Below are positions 1-8,918 of a stretch of DNA of 64,000 bases, in pieces. Origin of the DNA: an uncultured Sphingomonas sp. Its GTDB lineage: Bacteria; Pseudomonadota; Alphaproteobacteria; Sphingomonadales; Sphingomonadaceae. The DNA lies in the NCBI RefSeq assembly GCF_913062585.1, contig NZ_CAJXWX010000004.1:62001-126000 (forward strand). Direction: 5' to 3'. A model generated the notes under the pieces. The model made no database searches, had not been told where the DNA came from, and worked only from the letters and a program-made list of their open reading frames with translations. The position numbers and the translations under genes are program-made. Positions within the stretch are counted from its first letter, which is position 1. Each line of letters begins with the position of its first letter.

Positions 1-609
1 ATTGCCCTCGCACCATTCGAAAAAGGCGAAGTCGTCGATCAGGCCGTATTTGACGACCTCGGCATAACCGGCGCGCACCTGGCGCGCGGGCAGCGTGTCG
101 AGCACGTCGGGGTCGATCAGGACCATGGCGGGCTGGTGGAACGCGCCGATCAGGTTCTTGCCCGCCGAGGTATTGATCGCAGTCTTGCCGCCCACCGACG
201 AATCGACTTGCGACAACAGCGTTGTCGGGATCTGCACGAAGCGACAGCCGCGCTTTACGATCGAACAGGCGAAACCGACCAGATCGCCGATCACCCCGCC
301 GCCCAGCGCGATGACATGGTCCGCCCGCTCGATCCCCAGTTCGAGCAGCCGGTCGCAGACATGCTCCAGCATCGACCAGCTCTTGGTCTTCTCGCCTGGC
401 GGCAGGATGATCGCCTCACTCTCGACACCCGCCGCGCGCAGGGACGCCTGAAGCACGTCCAGATGCGGCCGGACATGCTCGTCGGTCACGATCGCCATGC
501 GCCGCCCGCGTGACAGCGGCGCCAGGAACTCGGCGGCGCGGGGCAGCAACCCGCCTTCGATATGGATGGGATAGCTGCGGTCGCCCAGCGACACGGTGAC
601 GGTCTTCAT
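1..609 (-). CDS. aroB: 3-dehydroquinate synthase AroB, C-terminal part outside the window
   Basis: Second step of the shikimate pathway: NAD- and metal-dependent cyclisation of DAHP to 3-dehydroquinate in the cytoplasm. The first 203 codons are in the window. Visible family motifs are the NAD-binding stretch [13 protein letters not shown], the [25 protein letters not shown] block (split here as [13 protein letters not shown] and [12 protein letters not shown]) and NLIGAFHQP. The ATG at 609 overlaps the aroK stop by four bases (ATGA), so the two genes are translationally coupled in the common aroK-aroB order. The reading frame runs off base 1, so the metal-binding histidines of the C-terminal domain cannot be checked. 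Confidence 0.95.
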   Translation of the reverse strand, partial: MKTVTVSLGDRSYPIHIEGGLLPRAAEFLAPLSRGRRMAIVTDEHVRPHLDVLQASLRAAGVESEAIILPPGEKTKSWSMLEHVCDRLLELGIERADHVIALGGGVIGDLVGFACSIVKRGCRFVQIPTTLLSQVDSSVGGKTAINTSAGKNLIGAFHQPAMVLIDPDVLDTLPARQVRAGYAEVVKYGLIDDFAFFEWCEGN

Positions 610-1148
610 CGTCCGATGGCTTTCAATATGGCATTGACGGTGGCCTCGTGCGGCCCCCGCTTGCTGGAGACATGGATGGGCGCGAGCGCATAGATGGGAT
701 TGCGCTTTTCCGAGAGTTCGCGAAGCACCTTCAGCGGGTCCTTGCCGCGCAGCAGTGGCCTGGTGTCGCGCCGCCGGACGCGCTCGGCGAGCACCTCGGG
801 ACTGGCGTTCAGCCAGATGGCGGTCGCCTGTTCCAGGATCAGGGCGCGCGTGTCGTCGTTGATGAAGGCGCCGCCGCCGGTTGCGATCACCTTGGGCCGT
901 CCATCGACCAGCCGGGCGATCACCCGGCGTTCGCCGTCGCGGAAATAGGGTTCGCCGAACTGCGCGAAAATCTCGGTCACGCTCATGCCGGCGGCTTCCT
1001 CGATCGCGGTGTCGGCATCGACGAAGGGCACGCGCAACCGATTCGCCAGGCGGCGGCCCACGGTCGACTTGCCCACGCCCATCAGGCCGACGAGCACGAT
1101 GGGCGACCCGTTCCAGCTTGCATCTATAGGGTTGTGGCTTTGCAACAT
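606..1148 (-). CDS. aroK: Shikimate kinase AroK
   Basis: ATP-dependent phosphorylation of shikimate to shikimate-3-phosphate. The 180-residue protein has the Walker A loop GLMGVGKST at residues 21-29, the shikimate-binding DADT near residue 44 and the ATGGGAF loop near residue 90, and RDTRPLL in the lid region. Length is normal for the family. It is the first gene of the minus-strand aroK-aroB pair and is divergent from the small membrane protein at 1230, leaving about 80 bases for both promoters. Confidence 0.96.
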   Translation of the reverse strand: MLQSHNPIDASWNGSPIVLVGLMGVGKSTVGRRLANRLRVPFVDADTAIEEAAGMSVTEIFAQFGEPYFRDGERRVIARLVDGRPKVIATGGGAFINDDTRALILEQATAIWLNASPEVLAERVRRRDTRPLLRGKDPLKVLRELSEKRNPIYALAPIHVSSKRGPHEATVNAILKAIGR

Positions 1149-1229
1149 TGCACTCTGCGCTATACAGCGGGCGCGCGCCCGGCAACACCGGCCGGGCTTT
1201 CACGGGTCCATTATAAGGTTTTGCGTTTC

Positions 1230-1364
1230 ATGTCCCGTATGGTCGTCACGCTCATCGTCCTTCTCGTCATCGTCGTCGGGGGCCTGTTCCTGCTTTCGGG
1301 GCGGGCGACCGAACGGCCGACCACCCAGGTCGAAAAGGCGGTCTCGCTTGGCAACCTGCAATAA
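1230..1364 (+). CDS. Small single-span membrane protein, function unknown
   Basis: A 44-residue reading frame starting at ATG 1230. Residues 4-24 (VVTLIVLLVIVVGGLFLLSG) form one clear transmembrane segment, followed by a short polar tail ending in AVSLGNLQ. It is divergent from aroK and its 3' end overlaps the probable start of the next gene, so it looks like the first cistron of the run leading to xerD and accA. I do not recognise a family. The strong membrane segment and its position in the gap argue that it is real. Confidence 0.6.
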   Translation: MSRMVVTLIVLLVIVVGGLFLLSGRATERPTTQVEKAVSLGNLQ

Positions 1365-3186
1365 GCGGAACGCCGCTTTTCGCCACCTGCCCCGGGCCGT
1401 CGCCTTACTGATGGTCGGGGCCGCCGCGATTGCCGCGGCGCAGGATCGGCCCGAATCGCTGCTTCCCCCCGGCTTCGGCCAGCCCGCCGCCCCGGCCAGC
1501 CCGCGCAGCACCCCGCGCGCCGCGGCGACGCCTGTCCGCACGACACCGGGCGCGGTCGCGACGCCCGCTGCCGTACCGACGCCCACCGCCGCGCCCGCCG
1601 ATCCGGTCGGTGCGCTGATCGAATCGCTGTCCACGCCGACGCCGTCGCCGACCCCGTCGCCCAGTCCGACGATGGATGCCCGGATGCTGGCCGATTACGA
1701 ACTGCCGGCCTCCGCCCGGCGTTCGCTGGCGCTGGTCGGCCCGGCGGGGCCGGGCGAAGGCGCGCTAGACCAGAATGCTTTTGTCGGGGTCGATGGCCGC
1801 GTCGCGGAGACCCTGATGCGGCGGCTGTCCGCGCCCCTCCCGTCGCGCTGGACCTCGATCCTGCTCCGCCGGACGCTGGCTGCGCGGATGACGACGCCGC
1901 GGGGCGTGAACGGCGCGGATTTCGCCGCCGAGCGGGCCTGGCTGCTGCTGCGCATGGGCGAGGCGCAGGTCGCGCGTGCGGTCGTCCAGTCGGTCGACAC
2001 CGCCAATTACACGCCCAAGCTCTATCAGGTCGCAATGAACACCCTGCTGGCGGCGAGCGATCCGGCCGGTCTGTGCCCGCTGGCCGATGGCGGTGCCCGT
2101 GCGACCGGGCTGGGCGGCTACCGCGTGGCGCAGGGCTGGTGCGCGGCGCTCGCGGGCAATGCCGCGCGCGGGACGATGCTGGTGAAGCAGGTCCGGCGGC
2201 AGCATATCGCCGACGAGTTCGACCTGAAGCTTGCCGACAAGGTGATGGGCGCTAGTGCGGGCGGCCGCGCGGTCAGCATGGATTGGGGCGGTGCCGATCG
2301 CCTGACGACGTGGCGTTACGGTCTGGCCACGGCGACCGGCATGACGGTGCCCGAGGAATATCTGTCCTATGCCGGTCCGCAGGTGCGCGGATGGCTGGCG
2401 ACCTCGCCCTCGATCGCGGCGACCGACCGGGCGGCGGTGGTCGATCGGGCGGCGGCCATGGGCGTGCTGTCCAATGCCGCGCTCGTCGACTTTTATGCGG
2501 CGCTGGCCGATGACGATCAGGCCAGCCGAGACCAGAGTGCGATCGGCAACGATCTGCGCAACGCCTATGCCGCCAGCGACGAGGGGCAGCGGCTGTCCGC
2601 GATCCGTTCGCTCTGGGGCGGAGCGGGACAGACGCCCTATGCCCGGCTGGTGCTGACTGCACGCGCAGCGGCGCGCCTGCCCGTCGTGACGGGGCATGAC
2701 GAGGCCGACCGGCTGGTCGCATCCATGCTGTCGGCCGGTCTGGACCGCAGCGCCGCGCGCTGGCGCGACGCGGTGAAGCCGGGTGGCGATGGCTGGGCGA
2801 TGATCATGCTGAGCGATCCGGACCAGCAGGGCCGGGTCGCCTATGACCAGGTCGGCAATTATGGCGGTGGCGATGCCTATCGGCAGCGTATGTTCTTTGC
2901 CGGGCTCGCGGGGCTCGGCCGGTTGTCGAGCAGCGACATCGAAAAGGGAGCCGAGGCGCTCGACGTGCGGGTCGGCCAGCGTAACGCCTGGACCGAGGCG
3001 CTGGACCAGGCAGTGGCCGATGGCCAGCCCGGCATGGTCGTGCTGCTCTGTGCGATCGGTATGCAGACCGGCGACTGGCACGGCGTCCCGCCCCAGGCTC
3101 TTTTCCGCATCGTCCAGGCGCTCAGCTCGGTCGGGTTCGATGCCGAGGCGCGGATGATCGCGGCGGAGGCGATCGCGCGGGCATGA
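1348..3186 (+). CDS. Large exported protein of unknown function with a Pro/Thr-rich linker
   Basis: The open frame begins further upstream, but that part is antisense to aroK. The first sensible start is TTG 1348: it is preceded by AAAGG and gives a basic n-region followed by the hydrophobic stretch AVALLMVGAAAIAAAQ, a good signal peptide. ATG 1411 would cut into that signal. After export comes a low-complexity linker rich in Pro, Thr and Ala with TPTPSPTPSPSPT, then about 480 residues rich in Ala and Leu that look like an alpha-helical repeat or solenoid. The stop overlaps the xerD start by four bases (ATGA), implying an operon. No catalytic motif was seen; a sphingomonad-specific periplasmic or outer-membrane-associated role is only a guess. 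Confidence 0.7.
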   Translation: MATCNKRNAAFRHLPRAVALLMVGAAAIAAAQDRPESLLPPGFGQPAAPASPRSTPRAAATPVRTTPGAVATPAAVPTPTAAPADPVGALIESLSTPTPSPTPSPSPTMDARMLADYELPASARRSLALVGPAGPGEGALDQNAFVGVDGRVAETLMRRLSAPLPSRWTSILLRRTLAARMTTPRGVNGADFAAERAWLLLRMGEAQVARAVVQSVDTANYTPKLYQVAMNTLLAASDPAGLCPLADGGARATGLGGYRVAQGWCAALAGNAARGTMLVKQVRRQHIADEFDLKLADKVMGASAGGRAVSMDWGGADRLTTWRYGLATATGMTVPEEYLSYAGPQVRGWLATSPSIAATDRAAVVDRAAAMGVLSNAALVDFYAALADDDQASRDQSAIGNDLRNAYAASDEGQRLSAIRSLWGGAGQTPYARLVLTARAAARLPVVTGHDEADRLVASMLSAGLDRSAARWRDAVKPGGDGWAMIMLSDPDQQGRVAYDQVGNYGGGDAYRQRMFFAGLAGLGRLSSSDIEKGAEALDVRVGQRNAWTEALDQAVADGQPGMVVLLCAIGMQTGDWHGVPPQALFRIVQALSSVGFDAEARMIAAEAIARA

Positions 3187-4082
3187 CATCCCGCGACGCT
3201 GCGCTTCTGGACCGTTTCCTGGAGATGATGGCGGCGGAGGCGGGCGCGGCGGGCAACACGCTGGCCGCCTATCGCTCCGACCTGCGGCTGGCGGGCGAGG
3301 CGATGGAGGGACTGGCCGATGCGCGGCCCGAGGCGCTCCGCACCCTGGCCGAGGGCTGGTCGCGGCTGGCCAATGCCACCGTCGCGCGCAAGGCCGCGGC
3401 GTTGCGTCGATTCTACGCGTTCCTGCACGAAGAGGGGCTGCGGGCCGACGATCCCTCCTCGGTGCTGCCACGGCCCGGTCAGAAGCGTCGGTTGCCCAAG
3501 GTGTTGAGCCATGCCGATATCGACCGGCTGTTCATGGCGATCAGCGAACGGACCACGGCCGCACATCCGAGCGCGAACGATCTCCGCCTCGCTGCGCTGG
3601 TCGAGCTTCTCTATGGCTCGGGTCTGCGAGCGAGCGAACTGGTCGCCCTGCCGCGCAACGCCGTCCATCCCGATCGTCCCTTCCTGATCCTGAAGGGCAA
3701 GGGCGGGGCCGAGCGGATGGTGCCGATTTCCGACCGTGCGCGCGGGGCGGTGGCGGCGTGGCGGGTGCATGTGCCGACCGAAGCGCCCTGGCTGTTTCCC
3801 GGCGGCAAGAAGCATCTGACGCGCATCCGCCTCTATCAGTTGATCAAGGCGCTGGCCGCGGAGGCGGGCATTCCGCCGGACCGGGTGAGCCCCCATGTGC
3901 TGCGCCATGCCTTCGCCACGCACCTGCTGGGCGGCGGGGCTGATCTGCGCGCGGTGCAGGCGATGCTGGGCCATGCCGACATCGCGACGACCGAAATCTA
4001 CACCCATGTCGAGGCGGGCAAGCTGGTCGAACTGGTCAACACCCGCCACCCGCTCGTTGATTTTCGCATCAAGCGCCCTTAG
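3183..4082 (+). CDS. xerD: Site-specific tyrosine recombinase XerD
   Basis: Resolves chromosome dimers at dif together with XerC. The 299-residue length fits. The N-terminal SAM-like domain is followed by the catalytic domain with Arg in GSGLRASEL (about 148), Lys in LKGKGG (about 172), HVLRHAFATHLL (HxxR about 238-241), LGHADIATTEIYTH with His about 263 and the nucleophile Tyr about 273. The start codon overlaps the upstream stop (ATGA) and accA follows after 11 bases. This chromosomal setting, with no att sites or phage genes, separates it from a phage integrase. Confidence 0.95.
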   Translation: MTSRDAALLDRFLEMMAAEAGAAGNTLAAYRSDLRLAGEAMEGLADARPEALRTLAEGWSRLANATVARKAAALRRFYAFLHEEGLRADDPSSVLPRPGQKRRLPKVLSHADIDRLFMAISERTTAAHPSANDLRLAALVELLYGSGLRASELVALPRNAVHPDRPFLILKGKGGAERMVPISDRARGAVAAWRVHVPTEAPWLFPGGKKHLTRIRLYQLIKALAAEAGIPPDRVSPHVLRHAFATHLLGGGADLRAVQAMLGHADIATTEIYTHVEAGKLVELVNTRHPLVDFRIKRP

Positions 4083-4093
4083 GCGCTAGGCGC

Positions 4094-5044
4094 ATGTCCA
4101 CGACCTTCCTCGATTTCGAGAAACCGATCGCCGAGCTTCAGAGCCGGATCGACGAGCTGCGCGACACGACCGCCGAAGGTGCGGTCGATATCGGCGCGGA
4201 GATCGCCAAGCTTCAGGCCAAGTCGGATAAGCTGCTGCGCGATACCTTCGCCAAGCTGACCCCCTGGCAGAAGACGCAGGTGGCGCGCCATCCGCAGCGT
4301 CCGCACTTCAAACATTATGTGGCCGGGCTGTTCGACGAGTTCGTCCCCCTGGCGGGCGACCGCGCATTCGGCGACGACCAGGCGATCATGGGCGGCTTCG
4401 CGCAGTTTCGCGGCCAGCGCGTCATGGTGCTGGGCCATGAAAAGGGCGAGGATACCGCCAGCCGCCTGCGCCACAATTTCGGCATGGGTAAGCCTGAGGG
4501 CTATCGCAAGGCGATTCGTCTGGTCGAGCTGGCCGATCGTTTCGGCCTGCCGATCGTGACCTTGGTCGATACCTCGGGCGCCTTTCCCGGCATCCAGGCC
4601 GAGGAGCGCGGCCAGGCCGAGGCCATTGCCCGTTCGACCGAAGCCTGTCTGGCGGCGGGCGTGCCGGTCGTCTCCGCGATTGTCGGCGAAGGCGGCTCGG
4701 GTGGCGCGGTCGCGCTGGCGGCGGGCAACCGGGTGCTGATGTTCGAACATGCGGTCTATTCGGTGATCTCGCCGGAGGGCTGCGCCTCGATCCTGTGGCG
4801 GACCGCCGACAAGGCGGCCGAGGCGGCCGAGGCGATGCGCGTGACCGCGCAGGACCTGAAGAGCTTCGGCGTGATCGACACCATCGTGTCCGAGCCGGTC
4901 GGTGGGGCGCACCGCGATCATGCGGGCGCCATCGCCAATCTGGGCGATTCGATCCAAAAGGCGCTGGGCGAGCTGGCCGGGCTGGGCCGCGACGAGCTGA
5001 AGCGCGGGCGGGCCGCCAAGTTCCTGGCCATGGGGCGGCTGTAA
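4094..5044 (+). CDS. accA: Acetyl-CoA carboxylase carboxyltransferase subunit alpha
   Basis: Alpha half of the carboxyltransferase that moves the carboxyl group from biotin to acetyl-CoA, the first committed step of fatty acid synthesis; it works with AccD. The 316 residues start with the typical FLDFEKPIAELQSRID and contain the DFEDTSGAFPG-like VDTSGAFPGIQAEERGQAEA block, GEGGSGGAVAL and the SVISPEGCASILWR stretch. It follows xerD after 11 bases and ends just before a strong hairpin, so it closes the operon. Confidence 0.97.
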   Translation: MSTTFLDFEKPIAELQSRIDELRDTTAEGAVDIGAEIAKLQAKSDKLLRDTFAKLTPWQKTQVARHPQRPHFKHYVAGLFDEFVPLAGDRAFGDDQAIMGGFAQFRGQRVMVLGHEKGEDTASRLRHNFGMGKPEGYRKAIRLVELADRFGLPIVTLVDTSGAFPGIQAEERGQAEAIARSTEACLAAGVPVVSAIVGEGGSGGAVALAAGNRVLMFEHAVYSVISPEGCASILWRTADKAAEAAEAMRVTAQDLKSFGVIDTIVSEPVGGAHRDHAGAIANLGDSIQKALGELAGLGRDELKRGRAAKFLAMGRL

Positions 5045-5067
5045 CCCCACGGCTTGCCAAAACACCA

Positions 5068-5098
5068 AAACCGCCGATCGGTGGACGATCGGCGGTTT
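5068..5098 (+). terminator. Hairpin terminator after accA
   Basis: AAACCGCCGATCG (5068-5080) pairs perfectly with CGATCGGCGGTTT (5086-5098) around a five-base loop. The A-rich left and T-rich right flanks mean it could work in both directions, also for the convergent pilin gene at 5164-5331. Confidence 0.75.
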
Positions 5099-5163
5099 GA
5101 ATGTCAGCGAAAAATTGCCGCAGACAAGTGACGGCGGACCGCCACCCGCTACGACATGGCCGA

Positions 5164-5331
5164 TCAGGGGTTGGCCAGCTTGGTGTTGATGTTGGTGAAG
5201 GTGGTGCTGAGCGTGCCGCCCAGCGTCTTCATCGCGCCCATCGCGGCAACAGCGATCAGAGCCGCGATCAGGCCGTATTCGATGGCCGTCGCACCCTTGC
5301 TGTTCTTGAAAATCTTGCGAAACGTCTTCAT
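5164..5331 (-). CDS. Flp family type IVb pilin
   Basis: A 55-residue pilin precursor. The N-terminus MKTFRKIFKNSKG is basic and is followed by the class IV prepilin motif G/ATAIEYG, where the prepilin peptidase would cut after Gly, and by the hydrophobic stretch LIAALIAVAAMGAM. The ATG at 5331 is chosen over one seven codons upstream because GGAG lies six bases before it and it gives a normal leader. No tad/cpa assembly genes are near, so this is an orphan pilin that must use machinery encoded elsewhere. Confidence 0.9.
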   Translation of the reverse strand: MKTFRKIFKNSKGATAIEYGLIAALIAVAAMGAMKTLGGTLSTTFTNINTKLANP

Positions 5332-5458
5332 TCCGGTCTCCGTCTCTTTCAATACGGTCGATCACCCGGCTGAGCCGGAGCGCCGGTTCAGCTGTCGATG
5401 GTGTAGCGGGCCACTGGTTGACGAAGATTTAAGATCGCTGGGGGTCGGATAGAAAAAC

Positions 5459-5650
5459 CTAGGTAATCGCGTCGCGTAGCGCGGCCGCCACATAGGTCAT
5501 GAAGCCCTCCAGCCCGCTGCCAAGCTGTGACAGGGCGGCGAAGATCATCAGCATGATACCCGCCAGCAGCAAGCCATATTCCACGGCGGAGGCACCGCGC
5601 GTATCAGCGCAGAGCTTTCGCAGATCGTGATAGAGCGATGTCGCTTTCAT
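5459..5650 (-). CDS. Second Flp-like type IVb pilin
   Basis: A 63-residue protein with leader MKATSLYHDLRKLCADTRG, cleavage motif G/ASAVEYG and hydrophobic segment LLLAGIMLMIFAAL, then a short amphipathic tail. It is clearly a pilin-type precursor, but it is diverged from the neighbour at 5164 and has a Cys in the leader. The start at ATG 5650 has no strong Shine-Dalgarno sequence. It lies 33 bases from the divergent mutT start, so the two genes share a very short control region. Confidence 0.8.
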   Translation of the reverse strand: MKATSLYHDLRKLCADTRGASAVEYGLLLAGIMLMIFAALSQLGSGLEGFMTYVAAALRDAIT

Positions 5651-5683
5651 GACGCTGGTGGAATAAGCGGATAAGGTTAACAA

Positions 5684-6148
5684 ATGATCGACGCTTCGGC
5701 CGTCCCTTCGCTCTTTCCTGTCGTTGCCGCCGCTCTGGTGGATTCGGGCGGACGCGTGCTCCTTCAGCAGCGCCCGCTGGGCAAGGCCCTGGCCGGCTTG
5801 TGGGAATTCCCCGGCGGCAAGCTGGAAACCGGCGAGACGCCGGAGGCCGCGTTGATCCGCGAACTGCACGAGGAACTGGCGATCGTGGTCGAGCCCCACG
5901 CCCTCGAACCCGCCGGATTCGCGACCGAGCCCTTGGCCGGCAAGCATCTGTTGCTGCTGCTCTATGTCATCCGGACATGGTCGGGGACGCCGGTTGCGCT
6001 GGAGGCGGATGGGCTGACCTGGTGCGAACCGGCGGCGATGGGCGCCTGGCCCATGCCGCCCGCCGACGGGCCGCTCGTCCGCCAGTTGCAGACCTATCTC
6101 GCCGACAGCACGATCTCGGTCGGTGCGGCGGACAGCGGAATGCTGTAA
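5684..6148 (+). CDS. mutT: Nudix hydrolase, MutT type (8-oxo-dGTP diphosphatase)
   Basis: Cleans the nucleotide pool by hydrolysing 8-oxo-dGTP. The Nudix box GGKLETGETPEAALIRELHEE spans residues about 43-64 with the REL.EE metal-binding core intact. The 154-residue length and the VDSGGRVLLQQRP opening fit MutT. The last 55 bases overlap the 3' end of the convergent glycosidase gene. Confidence 0.9.
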   Translation: MIDASAVPSLFPVVAAALVDSGGRVLLQQRPLGKALAGLWEFPGGKLETGETPEAALIRELHEELAIVVEPHALEPAGFATEPLAGKHLLLLLYVIRTWSGTPVALEADGLTWCEPAAMGAWPMPPADGPLVRQLQTYLADSTISVGAADSGML

Positions 6149-8841
6149 CCGCCACGCTCCGGCGTGCCCCGGTCGGGACGATAGGGGCGGCCTTTCGGCG
6201 TGGTCGTCTCGACGAACAGGCGCGCGGTCGGCGTGTCGGCGGTCGCCGGGTCGAGGGTCAGGCGCACGGTGGCGCTTGCTGGATCATAGTTGACGCGTCC
6301 GATCTTGCCCGCCTCCAGCGTCAGCCAGAGCCCGGCAGGAGCGACGAACAGACGCGAGCGCGCGCCATCGCGCGGGACGACCTGGATCCGCCCGCCGACC
6401 TGCGAGAGATTGCCGCCATAGCTGAGCCAGCCGAGCGTCGGATCGTCCACGACATAGGTCGCGGCCGCATAGGCATGGCCAAAAAAGCCCATGCCATAGT
6501 CGCCGCTATAGGGATCCCACTGCATCCGGTCGGGCCAGCTGTGGAAGGCGGCGGACGAGGCGCCGTCCTGGTCGATATTGGTGATGCCGCCCATCAACCC
6601 GCCATAGGCGACGCGCAGCAGATGCATGTCGGCCGGGTTGCGGCGGAACGAATCGAACAGCGGAATGGCGTTCAGCGTCGATCCGTAATGATGGATCTGC
6701 CGCTCCAGCCGGGGATATTTGCCGCCATACAGGAAATCCCAATAGCGCCGCGCATTGCCGTTATAGCCCCAGTGCGGGATGGAGGGATCATAGCCCAGGA
6801 TCACCTCGCGCGTGACATCGGCCTGCGGGCCATAGCCGAAATAGCGCATCCAGGCATACACCTCCGCCTGGCCGGTCGAGTCCCAGGCCATTTCGCTGCC
6901 GAAGGGATATTGCAGGGTGCGCCAATGGTCGGCGCGCCCTTTCATCAACCCCTCCACCTCGGCGGCCTTGGCGGTCCAGCCCTCGCGCTTCAGGTCGGTC
7001 AGGATGTCGACGAAGACATCGCCCTCCATCAGCCCGAATTGCGCATAATGCGGCGCGTCGCGCATCATCGCCACGATCGTCTGATAGGCATGATCGAGAT
7101 ACCAGTCCCAGGCGTGCACCTTGGTCATGCCCGGATGGTTGCGGGCGATCCGATAGAGCACCCAATGCCCCGCCGCGACATGCGGGTAGTTATAGGCGCG
7201 GCCCAGATCGTCGGCCTGGTCCTTTTTCCAGGAGGTCCAGCTCTGCCAGTCCTTGGCGGGCTGATAGAGGTCGGGGAAGGCGGCCGAATCATAATAGAAC
7301 AGGCTCTTCTTCACGCCGCCCGCATGGGGGCCGTCGGCGACCTGGAGGCGGCCGACGACCGTCTTGTCGACCAACTGCTCGATCCGCGCGATCTCCTGCG
7401 CATCGGGGTTGTCGAGCTGCTTCATGACGGCTGCGACCCAGCTGCCCGCGCCGCCTTCGTCGCTCATCCCCGAGATCCAGACGCGCGGATCGGCGGTGAC
7501 GATCTTCTTCGCCTCGCGGTCATAGGTCAGGATGGCGGGCGATCGCCCGAACGGATCGCCCTGGCCCTCGAACCATTGTTTCGTGGTCGAGAAGCGGCCG
7601 AGATCGGCCATGGTCTGCTCGAGCGGCTTGGTCACGAAATACTGGACCGTCTGCTCGCTCCCATCGGCATAGCTGAGCGTCAGGCGGGCGCGACCCCATT
7701 GTTTGCCGCGTACCGACAGGCGCGTCCAGCCGGGCTTGCCCGGTTGCCGCGTCACGTCCAGCGCCCCCGCCGGATAGCTGGCGATCCCGGTGATCGCGGA
7801 CGGCGAACGGACGAAGAGTGCGGCGTCGAGATCGGTCGGCACGACATAGCCGGGCACGCCGACCACCACGGGTCGCTTCTGCGCGATCAGCGTCGGCTCG
7901 ATCGCACGAATGCTGGGCGCGGCGACTAGGCGCAGGCCGATCTGGCGGCTCTGGCCGGGGGCCAGGGTGAAACTCGTCGGCGCGTTCCAGGGGGCGCCCG
8001 CCTTGGCCCATTCCTTGTCCGCATAGGCGGCGCTGGCGATCGTCCAGTCGTAAAAGCCCTCCGACGTCTGGGCGCGGGGGCTGGCCTCGACGATCACCGC
8101 CTGGCCCTTGGTCTCGCGCATCGTCGGGATGGGCACATAGGCCTCCAGCGGCGTATTCCGCTCCGGCACGACGAGCAGCGCGGGCCCGGCGCCGTTCAGC
8201 CGCGTGACCTGCACATAGCCCGCATCGCGCCCGATATAGGGATCGGCGAAGCTCGCCTGTGCATGGGCCTGTTCCAGCGTCCGGTCGGTGATGATGTTGT
8301 CGAACACCATCGGAATGCCCAAGCCACCCACCTCCACCGGCGCATTGGAGGTGTTCGTCAGGGTGAAGCGCAGCGCGGGCGTCCCCTTGTCGTTCACCCA
8401 TTCGCGGACGATGCGCAGCGGCAGGCCCGCGCCCATCGAAGCGCTGATATCCGCCGAAGCCATCACGGTGCCCTTGACCGGCAACGCGCGGACCGGCCGC
8501 CGTTCGCGCGACGAGGAATAATCCCGCCACTCGCCCGTCCCGGTCCGCAGCCGCAGATGGATATCGCCGAGATGGTTATAGCCATTCCCCGCGCGTTCCT
8601 TTGCGCGACCGATCGGCAGGAAGTCGAAACCCGGCGTGCCGATCGGCGACAGACCGCGCGCCGTCTGGCTGGCGGGGTCCAGAATAAGGTTGAACGCCCC
8701 GACGCGGATGCGCGGCGCGGCGCGGACCGGCGCGGCGGATGCCTCTTTCCCGGTGGCAGCCACGCCAGGCCCCTGCGCATCCGCGACGACCGAAACCAAC
8801 GCTAATGTTACGGGAAGAAGGTAGATAAGGCGATGACGCAT
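6094..8841 (-). CDS. Secreted DUF5695-like glycoside hydrolase-type protein
   Basis: A 915-residue protein. ATG 8841 is preferred over the longer frame because it begins a clear signal peptide (MRHRLIYLLPVTLALVSVVADAQ, cut after AQ) behind AGGGGA. The N-terminal half looks like beta-sandwich material; the C-terminal half is rich in Trp, Tyr and His (YNYPHVAAGHW, AWDWYLDHAYQT, EMAWDSTGQAEVYAWMRYFGYG) as in six-hairpin (alpha/alpha) barrel glycosidases. It resembles DUF5695 proteins from memory, but I cannot name the substrate or the catalytic acids. It is divergent from the GH127 gene across 104 bases holding a palindromic operator, so both probably act on the same polysaccharide or glycoprotein in the periplasm or outside the cell. 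Confidence 0.7.
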   Translation of the reverse strand: MRHRLIYLLPVTLALVSVVADAQGPGVAATGKEASAAPVRAAPRIRVGAFNLILDPASQTARGLSPIGTPGFDFLPIGRAKERAGNGYNHLGDIHLRLRTGTGEWRDYSSSRERRPVRALPVKGTVMASADISASMGAGLPLRIVREWVNDKGTPALRFTLTNTSNAPVEVGGLGIPMVFDNIITDRTLEQAHAQASFADPYIGRDAGYVQVTRLNGAGPALLVVPERNTPLEAYVPIPTMRETKGQAVIVEASPRAQTSEGFYDWTIASAAYADKEWAKAGAPWNAPTSFTLAPGQSRQIGLRLVAAPSIRAIEPTLIAQKRPVVVGVPGYVVPTDLDAALFVRSPSAITGIASYPAGALDVTRQPGKPGWTRLSVRGKQWGRARLTLSYADGSEQTVQYFVTKPLEQTMADLGRFSTTKQWFEGQGDPFGRSPAILTYDREAKKIVTADPRVWISGMSDEGGAGSWVAAVMKQLDNPDAQEIARIEQLVDKTVVGRLQVADGPHAGGVKKSLFYYDSAAFPDLYQPAKDWQSWTSWKKDQADDLGRAYNYPHVAAGHWVLYRIARNHPGMTKVHAWDWYLDHAYQTIVAMMRDAPHYAQFGLMEGDVFVDILTDLKREGWTAKAAEVEGLMKGRADHWRTLQYPFGSEMAWDSTGQAEVYAWMRYFGYGPQADVTREVILGYDPSIPHWGYNGNARRYWDFLYGGKYPRLERQIHHYGSTLNAIPLFDSFRRNPADMHLLRVAYGGLMGGITNIDQDGASSAAFHSWPDRMQWDPYSGDYGMGFFGHAYAAATYVVDDPTLGWLSYGGNLSQVGGRIQVVPRDGARSRLFVAPAGLWLTLEAGKIGRVNYDPASATVRLTLDPATADTPTARLFVETTTPKGRPYRPDRGTPERGGYSIPLSAAPTEIVLSAR

Positions 8842-8918
8842 CACGAAAATTTCCCCTGACGGCGGGATGTTCGATCGCGGAACCATCGCGATTGACCCTC
8901 TCCCGATCGGTCGATATT

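Noticed and set aside
1765..3471. 568-codon open frame on the minus strand opposite the exported protein and xerD
   Set aside because: It is antisense to supported genes, has no family motif and shows the Arg/Gly/His-rich composition of high-G+C shadow frames.
3183..4082. Tyrosine recombinase as a sign of an integrated element
   Set aside because: Sequence and neighbours fit housekeeping XerD; no attachment sites or phage genes are near.
5684..7929. Long plus-strand frame from 5800 across the glycosidase gene
   Set aside because: It is out of frame with mutT and antisense to the glycosidase, with shadow composition.
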